Origin: Plantago elongata
Lineage: Eukaryota; Streptophyta; Magnoliopsida; Lamiales; Plantaginaceae
DNA length: 64,000 bases
Assembly: GCA_036897095.1 (NCBI GenBank)
Contig: JAYMSP010000102.1
Coordinates: 1-64,000, forward strand
Direction of reading: 5' to 3'
Shown: piece after piece, positions 1 to 12,225 of the stretch
Layout of the letters: every line of letters begins with the position of its first letter
How positions within the stretch are numbered: position 1 is the stretch's first letter
Program-made: the position numbers and the translations under genes
The notes under the pieces: model-generated
Databases searched by the model: none
The model's input: only the letters and a program-made list of their open reading frames with translations
What the model was told of the DNA's origin: nothing

Positions 1-239
1 ATTTAATTTAATTCTATATATTATAAAAAATGATCTAGCAATTTTATTTTGGAATTTAATTTTGTAAAATCCCAAAATACTAGAAAGACCATATTTTGTA
101 TTATAGTTTTTTAATGTTATTTTAGAGTAGACGAATTTTGCTCGTCTACAAGAACCACGACTGTAAACAACAAGGATATGCATAATAGATAAGGCAGACT
201 CAGTACTAGCATTGCAAAAAATCATGGTATCATCGGCGC

Positions 240-502
240 AGATGAGGTGAGAGACAGTCGGAGCTAGGCCCGGCTAAGGCCCAACGCGGTAAGCCCAATC
301 GCGCAGGGCCTCAGCTTGCCAGGGCCCAATACCTATGGCCCATTATGCAGCCTGGAGTAATTAACGCAGAAGAAAAGAACAGCATGCAGCCTATGGCCAC
401 TTCTCTCTACTTCGCGTTTTCTGTACCTTTTCTCTACAATCTCTTGCTCATCGTCTTCAATTAGGTCCTGCCGAGTGCTCTCAGCTGCAAACCTTTCTTT
501 AG
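240..502 (+). promoter_or_regulatory. Possible orphan promoter and 5' noncoding exon
   Basis: Three GGCCCA/GGCCCAA motifs (278-284, 323-329, 336-342) are the reverse of the TGGGCC site II element common in plant housekeeping promoters. They are followed by a CT-rich leader and then a good splice donor (AG|GTAATA at 502/503). No open reading frame starts here and no recognisable coding exon follows before a LINE fragment. This may be the first noncoding exon of a transcript spliced to the dioxygenase at 2034, or a relic of a displaced gene. This is inference from motifs only. Confidence 0.3.
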
Positions 503-1041
503 GTAATATTTTTTTGGTGTTTTATGAATGAATTTGTATTGTAGTACTAACAATATGATGCTTGAAATTAGCTGAGATCTTTCTGTTTAGTGTGAATTAG
601 CTGTGGTTTTTTTCGATTTCTGATGTGATAGTGTGTGGTTTTTAGTCTGGATCTTCTGAGGAATAGTTTGGGACCTGAAATTGTGCTTTTGGTTCACTAT
701 ATGCATTATGTGTTTGTTTCGATCTTCTGAATAGCAATTTCTCTGGTAAAGTTTAGGCATGGATTTTCAATATGGATTGTTCTATTACTCTTCACTTTAA
801 TGATTTGGTGAAAGATAGAAAGGAGAAAGGAAAATGAAACAGGATGATTTTATAATTGATGATTTTCAAGTAGTTTTCTTAGTCTTTTGTAATATTTATT
901 AAAAACAATACTTGTAACAGTTGATTTTGGATGTTTTGCACGTTTATAAATTTCTTTACGTAATATCGCGTATAGTGTTGGACCTCATTTAATTTTTTAC
1001 ACATGGCCCCTCAATTCTCGAAGACGGTCCTGGTCGGAACA

Positions 1042-1746
1042 CTAGAGCTCACTTTCACCCCCATCAAAGTCACCTCCACCAACAACACCATCCAATAGAG
1101 AGCATAAGACCTTGGTACAAAAGAAGAAAAGGTAGGGAGAGAGAGGGTCGCCTTGGCGAATGCCTCTAGCAGGATTAAAATGACCAAACGGGTGTCCATT
1201 TAAAATGATAGAGTAGGAAACAGAGTAAACACAATGCATAATCAAATCAATAAAAGCACCACAAAAGCCCAACTTAAACAGAACAACCTCTAGAAAACTC
1301 CACTCAACGTGATCAAAAACTTTGCTTAAATCAAGTTTGAGAGCCAAGTGACCGATTTTGCCTTTAGTTTTCCTCTTAAGATAGTGATTGATTTCATACG
1401 AAACAAGCACGTTATTGGTAATCAATCTGCCTAGGATGAAGGTAGACTTAGTTTCACTAATCAAGGAGTGCATATGCAATTTGAGCCTATTAGTGATACA
1501 TTTCGAAGCCAGCTTGTAAACAACGTTGCTAAGACTAATAAATGTAAAATGGGTGATAACATGAGGTTTTTTGCACTTTGGTATCAACACAATGTGAGTG
1601 TAGTTCAATTTAGAATCAAAGATACCATTGTTCAAAAAATTCAAACAACAAATAAACACATAATTACCCATAGTAGACCAAATCTTTTGAAAGAAAGCCG
1701 GAGGAAAACCATCCGGGCCAGGTGACTTTAAAGGATAGTTACCTCT
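1042..1746 (-). mobile_element. L1-type LINE fragment, reverse transcriptase part
   Basis: The minus strand encodes part of a non-LTR retrotransposon reverse transcriptase. It opens with KSPGPDGFPPAFFQK (about 1680-1730), runs through HLALKLDLSKVFDHVEW and reaches RGIRQGDPLSPYLF, which are motifs typical of plant L1 elements. One frame stays open for over 200 codons. The endonuclease domain, the YADD catalytic box and the 3' end are missing, so this is a dead internal fragment of a normally 5-6 kb element. It lies just upstream of the dioxygenase gene at 2034, on the opposite strand. Confidence 0.85.
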
Positions 1747-2033
1747 TCATTTGTATAGGGAGCACAGAGTTCGGCATTCAGTTCCTGAGATTCTTCTTTC
1801 GTTCCAAATTGGTTTATCTGTATAATTGGACACAAAATTTTTTTGAAAAAATGGATAAAGTATCAAAAGTTAATAAAAAGATCGAATATACTTGTCAGCA
1901 GACATGAGGCTGGGAAATTTTATCGGATAAAACAACTCATGTTTTTCATGCAATGCCAAATCTAAACACTCAACCCAAAGTACTTCTCCAAACACTCATC
2001 GCCATCAGAAGTTCATACTAATCTCCAGTACTG

Positions 2034-5000
2034 ATGGAGTCTAAATCTGAATCAGTTAACTTTGGGAAGTCTCTGATAGTACCAAGCGTGCAAGAACTCA
2101 CGAAAGACACCATCACCAATATCCCATCAAGATACATCCATTCCGGTCAAACTTCACTTTCCGGTGACATTGATGACTCAATTTCAGTACCGGAAATTGA
2201 TCTCCAACAGTTGCTTGGACATTCTGGGGCTCATGAACTCGACAAGCTTCACTCTGCTTGCCAACACTGGGGTTTCTTCCAGGTTCGCTATTTTTCAACT
2301 TTCATTTTTCTCGCTTAATTAATTACTCCTAAAGTTAATTCAACATGCATTTTATGTACTTCATGTTTCAATTACTTACTATGTTCTGCACACTTAATTT
2401 ACACGTTTAGATTAGTATTATAAAATGTGAACTTGAATATCACACAGTTTAATTTGTGTGCCTGTTTGATTGAGAAAGTGTGAGGCATGATCGATCCAGG
2501 GGCGGAGCACACTTAGAGTTAAGTTTGTATCCAGCCACACCCAACCTCAAAAATTTTGTGGTATATATGATATTTTTTGTTAAATAATCTCATTTAAATT
2601 TCAATTTTTATCATTTATATTATTAAAATTTCACTTTTATAGAGTATATTTGAACTTTTAATTTGTAAAATGTTAAATTTATGGCGACAATATATGATAT
2701 TTTTTATTGTATAAGTAGTGAAAATTTTCAATCGAATTTTTACAATTTTTAATTAGTTACACGCTACTTTGGCTCCGGGCTCCGCCCCCGGATGGATCTA
2801 TATACGAGATATCGCTTACCATAACATTTAGTGACGAACTTAATTGATTAAGTGATAATTGAGTCTATTTCTTATCAGCACCCTTCATCACCCATGGATG
2901 ATTGCTCAAGTTAATGTTGGGTACTTGGGTCTTTCCCATCTGGCTTGTGAGTCTCTATCGCCACGTATTGACTGCTGTTAAATATTCGAATATTGTGGGC
3001 ATGTTCTATGAGATAAGAGATAAAACTCTCAGTCACAGGGTAGTTGAGCATCCACATGGTATTCACAGCATCTCTGGCCATGAATTTGTATTAGATGTTA
3101 AAATATGGAAATTTTGGGTGTACACTGTACACACGAATATATGTTTCATTAGATAGGATTGGAGGTTTGGATAGAATCTATATTTGCTCTCTCATCTAAT
3201 CTAATACGGGAGCGTTAGTATGATAGTGACACGTTACCCGGAATTCCAGTCTGCACTCTAAATTTGAAGATTTGGATGGTGGAATTACCTCACCTGATCA
3301 GTTGGATTATACTTGGCCTATTTATAGATTAGTTGCTTGTGGAATTACCTCGCCTCAGTTGGATTATAGTTGGCCTATTTATAGATTAGTTGATGTCATG
3401 GATAATTCCTAGAGATGAAATACTTGAATACAATCCACACAAATCCACTGCCATTAACTTCAATGATGCAGCTGGTTGCTGATATTTCTTCAGCACCTCC
3501 TCACTAATAATATCATGCATGAAGTAAGTGATGATGACTTCATCAATCCACAGCCTCTGATGTTTCTAGGGAGTTGCAAATTAATTTTTTCACAATTAAT
3601 TGAGTGTATTAAAAGTTTTATAGGTTATAAACTTTTAATCAAACGAAAATAACAAAAAGAAAAGTTATGAAGTTCGTAACGACCATAGCTAGTTATAGAC
3701 TGTGTCGGTTTATGGCTGTAACTAAGAAACAAGAGATTGCTCAGATTATTTTATGTTACCTCTTGTTAGGAAATCAAATGTAGTATGAGTGCATAGTTTT
3801 GAAAAACGGAACTTTCCAGTGAGCTATGAGCCTTATGTGATGCCTTCTTATCAAGTGTTTTTCAGTTTCCTGATACTTAGTTGGGATCTTATTGCCGTGA
3901 TCACATCAATGATAATGAATCAGTTACCTACAAGTGATTTCTCATGAAATCAAAGCTAGACTCAATTAGTATGTTTCAACTTTCACAAGATGTACAAAAA
4001 TCTTCACTCTGAAGTCTGAATTTCTTCTCGGTCCTTGGTACAATATAACAGAACTTCGTGAAAAACTGTATCAGCTACCATGCTAATGCCACTTGTTTTC
4101 TTGTTCACTTCTCCAGTTCTCCTTGAACGAGAAGCTTTAGTTTCATTACTCCAACAACACTGATCTTTGTTTCTGTTTTTGTTGCTGAGCAGGTTATAAA
4201 TCATGGATTTTCTGATTCATTTCTAGAGAAATTTAGGAATGAAGTTGCCACTTTTTTCAAGCTTCCTGTAGAAGAGAAAAGAAAATTATGGCAGCAACCG
4301 GACAACCATGAGGGATTCGGTCAGTTATTTGTTGTCTCTGAGGAGCAAAAGCTAGATTGGTGTGACATGTTTTTCATAAATACACTTCCACTCAGTTTAA
4401 GGAAGAAAGACCTCTTTGAAAAACTACCCGCGGAGCTAAGGTACCTTACCTTTCTCTATATTTGCGAGTGTCCTTGTGAACAATGGTAGTTAATCCACAA
4501 TTTCTTCAGTCAGATGTACTCGGTCAGTGTTATAAAGAGCTTATTACCAAGTGCTTCCATTTGGAAGAAGTTGATCAAACGAATGGGCGGGTCATTTGGT
4601 ATAATGACAAAAAAAAAAGAGTTAATGCAACAGTCGAGTTGCTTAACAGGCAAGCAGAAGCAAAAGCATCAAATTTAAACAATTAAATGCAGTTTTGTTG
4701 AAAATAAATCAACATCGCTGTTAGAGAATTTTGTTAACACACTTGAAAAGCCGGAAAAATCCAAAAAAGTTACCTTAAATTGTATTTGCTTTTTAGTAAA
4801 CGCTGTACAATTTTGATACCCAGAGTTCACATGTCAATTTGCATACTCCGTTAGTCAAAATTGACGTCTCCGTTAATTTTAACTAACGGAGTATGTAAAT
4901 TGTACGACATGTGAACTTGGGTATCAAAATTGCACCACGTTCAACAAAAGGTACCAAAAAGCAACTTAAGGTACCTTCTTCCTAGGAAGATTTTCCCCTT

Positions 5001-5908
5001 GAAAAGCTTATCGAACAAATTTTCAACATTATATTGCTCGACTTTGCAGAGAGATATTGGAAGCTTACTCTGCAGAAATGAAAAAACTGGCCATGACTCT
5101 GTTGAGCCAATTGGCTAAGGCATTGAAAATGGATGATGCGGAGATGAAGGAATTGTTTAGTGAAGGAGTGCAAATGATGCGGATGAACTATTATCCTCCT
5201 TGCCCCGAGCCAGACTTAGCCATCGGCTTCAGTCCTCACTCAGATGCTGATGCTCTAACGATTCTTTTTCAGCTCAATGAAACTGAGGGTCTTCAGATTC
5301 GTAAGGATGGAAAATGGGTGACCATGAAACCTCTCCATAATTCCTTTGTAGTCAACGTTGGTGACATTTTGGAGGTACATTTGCTTGCTTTCGTTTTATA
5401 TAACAATGATTGGTTACTCGTTGATTCCTTTATGGTTCGCAGACACGTCTTTGAGGATCTCGAATGAACCTTCTGAACCAATCCTTAACAGACTCATGAA
5501 ATCCCAAGTTTGTCTTTGAGAGAGCTTCTATAAATAATATGATTTCATTAAATTATTTCTAACTTTTCATTTTTTATACCACTCATCATTTACCCGTTAA
5601 ATTTCCTACTTTATCACTAATTTATTTCCTACTGATTATGTAAATTTTCATATTTCTGTGTATAGATTGTGAGCAATGGTGTGTATAGGAGTATCGAGCA
5701 CAGAGCAACAGTGAACTCAAGCAAAGAGAGGCTCTCTGTTGCCACATTTTACTGCTCCAACTTAGACTCTGAGTTAGGTCCTGCATGTAGCTTGGTTGGC
5801 CCCAACAATCCACCGCGGTTTTGCAGGATGCCAACTGATCAGTACTTCAAGGAATTCTTTGCTCAGAAACTCAATGGCAAGTCCTATCTTGATTTCATGA
5901 AATTGTAG
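2034..5908 (+). CDS. SRG1-like 2-oxoglutarate/Fe(II) dioxygenase, copy A
   Basis: Four exons (2034-2282, 4193-4440, 5050-5374, 5666-5908) give a complete 354-residue protein, normal for the plant DOXC class (SRG1, codeine O-demethylase-like, flavonoid and hormone dioxygenases). The N-terminal DIOX_N domain carries [16 protein letters not shown]. The catalytic core has the iron ligands His229-x-Asp231 (in [10 protein letters not shown]) and His286 (in IEHRATVN), and Arg296-x-Ser298 for 2-oxoglutarate. All key residues are present, so the enzyme should be an active cytosolic oxygenase; its substrate cannot be told from sequence. Intron 1 (1.9 kb) holds a hAT-like MITE and intron 2 a fold-back element. 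Exons 2-4 match copy B (12804-14185) in length exactly: 248, 325 and 243 bp. The ATG is the first in frame. Confidence 0.93.
2497..2790. mobile_element. hAT-like MITE with 8 bp target-site duplication
   Basis: A 294 bp element in intron 1 of dioxygenase A. Its ends, CAGGGGCGGAGC and GCTCCGCCCCCG, are inverted repeats matching at 11 of 12 positions. It is flanked by GATCGATC (2489-2496) and GATGGATC (2791-2798), an 8 bp duplication with one mismatch. The CAGGG-type end and 8 bp duplication are what hAT transposons leave. The interior is AT-rich and non-coding, so it is non-autonomous. Confidence 0.8.
3279..3393. repeat. Two-copy tandem duplication, ~60 bp unit
   Basis: Within intron 1 of dioxygenase A a unit starting GTGGAATTACCTC at 3279 is repeated at 3339 with few differences (both contain GGCCTATTTATAGATTAG). 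It is non-coding and looks like a recent local slip or unequal crossover. Confidence 0.75.
4769..4975. mobile_element. Fold-back MITE-like element
   Basis: About 207 bp in intron 2 of dioxygenase A that is almost entirely an imperfect inverted repeat. The left arm runs GTTACCTTAAATTG ... CAATTTTGATACCC ... ATACTCCGTTAG and its reverse complement fills the right arm ending CTTAAGGTAC. Such long terminal inverted repeats with little loop are typical of fold-back or Mutator-like MITEs. It has no coding capacity and I could not confirm a target-site duplication. Confidence 0.65.
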
Positions 5909-7197
5909 ATTATAGAGAGAAGTGAGACTGAGTGAGTGGTTCCAAATTATCAATCTTTTAGTAGTTTCTTCACCTGTATGCTAATTGTTTTGCTTGACCA
6001 TAATGATTTACTTGATGGTTATGTGATTCACCAAAACATGGTGGCTAGTTCCCCAGTAACAGGTACTTCCAGTAAACTTATGAGTCTCAAGTCACCAATT
6101 GAATTCATTCAGTAACTGCTTTTCAATACACGTATATGGACTTGCTACATCTAAATATATGATTGCCACTAATGCATTTCCATAAAATCAGCCTAATTTC
6201 GAAAAAAGAATCTGAATATATCAAAACATGTAGATACAATAATACAAACACATGTTGCTGTGACACAAGTCCACAGCAGAAACTGTGGATACAATGGACT
6301 CTTTGTGACACAAGTTACAAATATAACAATATGATTTCATGAAGTATAAGAAGGAGTTGATGAAAAAACAATGTTTCCTTTCTGTAGGATGTGAATGAGA
6401 ACCAGAATGATGCTCACAATGCTTTGGGATTTCTTTGCATTGATCATTTCGCGGAGATTTGGGTCGGGTACACTGCAACAGGATCATCAGCACCCACACA
6501 CAGCATGCTTTTGAAAAAGTAACTAAATATTATACCAATGTTTGAGTTAAGGATTGAGTCCTTAAGCACCCATACTTTTGAAGGGGGACTAGATACTCCT
6601 ACACACGCACTCGCTAGGGTTTTAGGGTTCGACATTCGCAGTCTAAAGCTGAGTATAATTTCTTTTTGGGTCAGAAACATATTTATTTGATCATGACCAA
6701 ATAGAAATCGAAAACATAAGAAGCCCACTCTCCATAAACTAACACTCTATCAGTTAGTTTAGCACTATCAGGCTGGTAACGTGTTGAGAGAAAAAAAGAG
6801 AAGATGATGAAGAGAATAGAGAGAGAGCAATGAAGAGTTCATTATTCCTTGTGTACCGTTAGAGTACAAATAAAAGTATTTATACCAGTGAGAAGTAATA
6901 TGAAGAGACAAGTTATTTTCACTATATGTCTATATTAAAGTCAACATCTAACTACCTCGTAATCTCTTAGTCACTATTAACAACATTAATTTATTCATTT
7001 ATACATTAATTAGTATGAGTAATGTACTAATTAATATAATTAATGTATATTTATCCCTCATATCTTTTTAATATTAATATAATTTACCTTTTCAAAAAAT
7101 CTGAAGTTATTGGGCCAACTTTGCGACGTGGCCGAATATGGGCTTTCCTTTCCAGTTACCACATCGAAATCGATCGGGTCGGGTCAAATCCGTGAAC
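5909..7197. other. Intergenic spacer, dioxygenase A to RPA32
   Basis: Holds the 3' UTR of dioxygenase A and AT-rich sequence. Short open frames here show no recognisable domain. A TTGGGCC and a TGGGCTT (site II-like) lie near 7110-7135 and probably belong to the RPA32 promoter. Confidence 0.6.
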
Positions 7198-7249
7198 TTT
7201 CGCCAAATAGTACCTTATGAAATGAGATGAATTAATAGATTGGCGGGAA
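7198..7249 (+). promoter_or_regulatory. E2F-type sites upstream of RPA32
   Basis: ATTGGCGGGAA at 7239-7249 contains a perfect WTTSSCSS E2F consensus (ATTGGCGG), 58-68 bp before the RPA32 ATG. A second, weaker match TTTCGCCAAA lies at 7198-7207. E2F sites are known to drive S-phase expression of plant replication genes, which fits the gene downstream. Binding is inferred. Confidence 0.6.
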
Positions 7250-7306
7250 CTCAGTACAATAAAACCTGAATCTTCTCTCGCAAGTCGATAACCAGTCAGC
7301 CGTGAA

Positions 7307-10300
7307 ATGTACGGAAACAGCACCTTCGATCCCAACGCCGCCTTCGCCGGAGGCGGCTATATGCCCTCGCAGGCTACTCAAACCGTCGAGAATTCAATTG
7401 CCCCCTCTAAAGTATTTTTGCTTCATTTCGCTAAACCCTAGCTTTCGATGTCGAATCATTTCACTTTTACTTAATCATCTACTTTTCTCTACTAAGGAAT
7501 TGTTTCAGATATGCATATTGCTTGCTCAAATTACTTATTTCGTTATTTACTGTTTGTTTATCGAAATTTATGTAGAATCGTGAGGCTCAGGCTTTGCTGC
7601 CATTGACGGTGAAGCAAATAAGTCAAGCACTTCAACCGAGTACCGATGCCAAAGCGGACTTTCAAGTTGATGGCGTTGGTCTAAGCAGTGTATGATTTGT
7701 TTTTTTTTTTTTTTTGTTTCTTTTCGTTCTGTTGTAATGTTTTGTTTTCATAGCATAAGCCACGATTTGATTTTGCTGTGGATTGACTGAGATTGTGGTG
7801 TATTTAGGTGAGATTGGTGGGTAGGATGTGTGAGAAACTAGAAAAGATCACTGATATTTCGTTTGTGCTTGATGATGGAACTGGCCGCTTTCCTTGCATT
7901 AAATGGTAAATGACTAAATGTATTTTTACACTCCAATATTATATGGTAAACTAGGATTTTTTTTTTCCTTGTGATTGATGCGAGCATTGTGTTTGTGATG
8001 GTTTTGGCTCACTCTGTCTGTCTGATTTCAGGATTAATGGAGCTTCTGAGGATGAGAGCGAACTGACGCCACTAATGTAATTCTCATCCCTGATAGAAAT
8101 AACCAATTGCATTTGTTGACTTTTTTCTTTTCTTTCTAGGGGTACTAATTACTAACTCCTGCTTCTTCTGTTTATCCCCTCCATTTGGGGTTTCTGAAAT
8201 CAGGAATGGCACATATGTTACAGTTCATGGACAGTTAAAGGGATTCCAAGGCAAAAAACAATTGAACGTTTTCTCAGTCAGGTGAAATTTCTCTTCAGAT
8301 TGCCTCTGTGTGGGTGTGCAAACGCATGTGCCATGCTGGCATTCTGATTTGTTCAGAACAGAAATCATGGGCAATGCCAATACATGAAATCCTTATTATG
8401 TGGACTTTTTGTTTCATAGCATCACACATACATATGCATTATCATATATCCATCTGTGAAAATTGTGTTCACTGGCTTTTTCTTAATATTGTACTTGGTT
8501 CCCATAAGAAACGGCATGCATTGTATTTTCTGCATTCTTACCTTTCATACTGAATGCTTATCCGGGCACATCGAGTTTCGGACCAACTGTTTCTGTTGGG
8601 GTTGAGTAGGTTATTGGCTTGTTACTGGCGCTGTACCTAATTACCTATTTGTAGATAGACACAGTTGCAACTATCTTAAATTCGTGGTGCTAATGTCAAA
8701 CTATGAGTTCTTGCATTGCACGGAGAATGGTACAATACTCCAAGGATTTGGAATCCGACAGGTTAAACATTGTAGTACACTGACTTTCTTAACACATAAC
8801 CAGGATGTTGCCATCACCATTTTCACCTCAACGTTAGCAATTGTAAACTGCACGGTTCACCTCTGTTGTTTCACATTGCCTTTCTCTTTCCAGTTGTTGC
8901 ATAGGAGTGATAGATAATTGTCCTTCAATTTGAGTGAATTAAAAGTTTTTACGTATTTAATGGACTGGATAAATACAGATGTCACAGGTCATAAGAATAA
9001 AATAGGGGTTCTCCAGTCCTGCAAATATATACTATGTGGTTCCATCAACATACACCTGCCAAGTCAAAGAAAAATTGGAGTTTCCCACCATAACATAACC
9101 CCATTGGGAATTCAAATTTCTTCCTTTTAAAAAGAAATCGTAGCATAAGCGGTTTATCTTTTATTTTACTTATTTGTCACACTATTTCAAAGTTGCAGTC
9201 AAAACCACCAAGTTACTGATTTTTATACCCTAGTTAAGAAATAAATTTTATATTGTGTCTTCAGTTCCAGTTTTATCAAGCTCATTATATAATATGGGGA
9301 GAAGTGGCAAAAGATGTTTGAAAGATCAAACAGTCAAATACTATAAGAGAAGAGCAGAAAAACCATTCTTTAGACCAAGCTCCTATGGTTGAACAATATT
9401 GCCGCAACTAGAGGAACTGAACTTCACAGTCTATTTGCGTCGAAAGACCAATGTCCGGTCCTTGTAGTTTAAAAAAATTACTAAGTTGTATCTGGAAATG
9501 TGTTTGTAGACACTTGTGGCCTTTCACACATTGACTTATGACTAGTTTACTTGTTGATGCGCCAAATGAGTTTGAGTTGTTTCCTGTGCCCCATATAATC
9601 ATTTTTTCACTGTAAACCTAATACGATTTTCGCTTCATATCAGGCCGGTCACAGATTTTAACGAGATTACCTATCACTTTGCTGAATGCATCTATGTCCA
9701 CTGCTATAATACTAAACTTCGGGTATGGTATACGATTACAAGTACTCGTTTTCTGTGTATAGCATAGGAAGAAGCTTTTTATTGTTGTTGAACTTGTGTT
9801 TGTTATCGTCTACTATGCAGAAGACGCAGGCTGCTGGCCAAGTTCCTTGTAATGTGTCAACTTCAGACATCAATACCCCTTCAAAGGGTTATCAATCTGC
9901 GGCAAATCAAGTAAAACTCTCAATTTACTATTGAATCTAGATATTCTCTCTTTTTTTTTTCTTCTTAACTTTCCTTGTTTCTTTTTCCGACTTTAAGCTT
10001 CTCATTGAAAAAAAAAACCACAACCAAAATTAAGAACCCTACACTTGATTAATATGCAGATTCTGCCACTTCATCCTAAGAATTTTTCAGTTCGAGTGCT
10101 GATTAGTCCACAGTATACTTACATGTCTGCAACAAAATCACCAATAATTAAAGCTCCGGTAAGATATAGCATGGTGTGATGGTCTGATCGGTTTCTTTTC
10201 TTTTCTCAGTTCTCAGTACAGTATAATATGAGCGGAGTACAGGGCCTGACTAAACTAGTCTTGGATTATTTGCAGATGGCGCCGGGCAAGTAAGTTGTCC

Positions 10301-12000
10301 AGAATGCTCAAATTTTTTGTTCTTCTGTTTTCCATAGTTTCTTTTGGTGGGGGTGAGTGGTAAGATTTTTTTTAAATATTCAATCTTTTAGTATACAATA
10401 TATGAGAACACAGAAGTATGTATTCCTTTCTTTCCAGGGCATTAGCATATAAAAAATTCCAGTGAGTATACTTTTATCAAGTATTTCCATGTCCGATATA
10501 TTTATTTCACTTGTTATGTGGGATCTTGGACTTGCAAATAATAAATGACCATGCCATATGGCTTATCAGTTCCAAACTTCCAATCACCTTGGCAAAATAA
10601 TTTACCGCAAACCAGGCTCTCGTTTTTGTGCAGTTTCCTTAGTCTTGATGTGATTTCCCCGCAGTTAGGATCTACTTTTGATTTTGCTCTCCAGAATACT
10701 CATGAACAACTAGAATTAGCCCTTGATTACCTGGAGTGAAAGTGCAGGCATAACCTTGAGCGCAAACGTGTCAAAAGTTAGAACACACATGAAAGTGTGA
10801 ACACCTTAACACGCACCATATTAATCAGATACCTTTTTGAAGAACTACTCTAAGTATAATTTTAGTTGAAGATAATAATTTTAAAATATATTCAATGGGT
10901 AAATATTAATATATAGACTATAGAAGGACAAAAATATAGCACATATACACTGAAATTAATGAAAACGTCATCATTATTATATTGTGAAGCTAAATTTAAC
11001 ACATAATCTATCATGTATATAACAATTATTATTACTCAAAAGTCTATTTTTTGCTGATGAACTATATTACCAAATGTGGCAATCAAATCATCGATCTAAT
11101 AGTGCAAGCTTGTGTGAACTTGAAGGGCATTTAGGAATTTTTAAAGTGGGCTCAGAGCACTTTGTAACTCTGAAAGGGCCAAAACTGGTCTGGAGTGAAG
11201 TTGGGTCAAAGTTCTAAGTGATCTAGATTTGGCCACAACACAAGTCCTATATGATTTGAGCCACATCATTGCCTAAAGTTCGCTTGGGGCTTATGAGATG
11301 AACCGATCATTCTCTTAGATGAGTAGGAACTTGGAATGGTGGTCTACGTTATTAAGGATTTTGTTACCAAGAAACTGGACTTGGATATGATGGTGTTCCT
11401 TTTTCTTTTTAAGGGTACATTGATCTTACAACTCATTTTCTGGCATCTTTGTTCTGTGGATGGAGAATCCCATTTCTAGAATTAAGTTCGATATGTTTTC
11501 AACCATCAATTATTCAATTGCTTGCTCCATCTATAGAAATTGGCTATGTTTTTTAGTTGTGGAAAATAATCAATACTGTTGTATACCACGTTATTAATGT
11601 GTAATGATTAGTTTAGTTTTCGGTGATAGGATGAGATAAACGACATAGGAAAAACACCTATATTTTTATTTCTAATCTTTTTTTTTACCTTCCTTTACTT
11701 TGTATATTTTCTTTTCATAACTGAGCAAAGTTATTTAATTGTTGCAGTAATAGCGAGAGGGGAGCCCATCGCAATGACATTGTTCAACATCTTAAACCTC
11801 ATGCTTCTGAGCACCTTATTTTGTAACTTTTCTCTCCGACACAGCTTGATCAATATACGTGAAATTAGCCTTGAACATATTCATATTCATTTGTTGCTTT
11901 GTTCTACATGTACAGTGAAGCTATTGAGTCCCTGGTAAACGAAGGTCTGGTTTATTCAACTACAGATGACAATCACTACAAGACTACAGCCAATGGTTGA
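7307..12000 (+). CDS. RPA2: Replication protein A 32 kDa subunit (RPA2)
   Basis: This encodes the middle subunit of the nuclear single-strand DNA-binding heterotrimer used in replication, repair and recombination. Preferred exons are 7307-7411, 7576-7689, 7808-7905, 8032-8076, 8204-8281, 9644-9722, 9821-9910, 10222-10289, 11748-11822 and 11916-12000: 278 residues, the usual length. It opens with the Gly/Ser-rich phosphorylatable N-terminus (MYGNSTFDPN, AFAGGGYMPSQ). The OB fold includes FVLDDGTGRFPCIKW, GTYVTVHGQLKGFQGKKQL and FSVRPVTDFNEITYHFAECI. The C-terminal winged helix runs from LTKLVLDYLQ to SLVNEGLVYSTTDDNHYK. Two further in-frame exons with usable splice sites (10060-10158, 99 bp; 10438-10461, 24 bp) would give 319 residues. 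Skipping the 24 bp piece restores the normal 10-residue spacing between LDYL and the helix, so I leave both out. Confidence 0.9.
10060..10158 (+). other. Possible cassette exon of RPA32 (99 bp, in frame)
   Basis: Flanked by ATGCAG and GTAAGA, phase 0 at both ends and free of stops. It would add 33 residues (starting ILPLHPKNFSVR) to the linker between the OB fold and winged helix. RPA32 proteins I know lack such a segment, so it is either an alternative exon or intronic sequence that happens to be open. Confidence 0.35.
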
Positions 12001-12225
12001 AGTTAAAAATTCCCAAAAGCTGATGATTGTTACGAGCAAAGAGTATTTTCGTCTGTGTAGTAGATCAAGTATTCGTGAAGCTTTTAATATAATGTACCTG
12101 TATACTGTCATAGAAATCTGCAGAATCTGATGGTATTGAACCGAAGTTGTCTTTTTGTGATCAACTTTCAAGTTTCTTCAGGTTAATTCCATGAAACTTC
12201 ATACATTTATTATTTTTGTCATTTT

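Noticed and set aside
1468-1725. Plus-strand open frame of 85 codons
   Set aside because: It is the antisense of the LINE reverse transcriptase fragment.
4483-4686. 67-codon open frame in intron 2 of dioxygenase A
   Set aside because: It lies wholly inside an intron, shows no domain and ends next to an A-rich slip tract.
10545-10739. Open frame ending in LELALDYLE inside RPA32 intron, resembling the LVLDYLQ of exon 9
   Set aside because: The similarity is a few residues, there is no GT donor after it and the rest does not match RPA32; chance or a very old exon copy.
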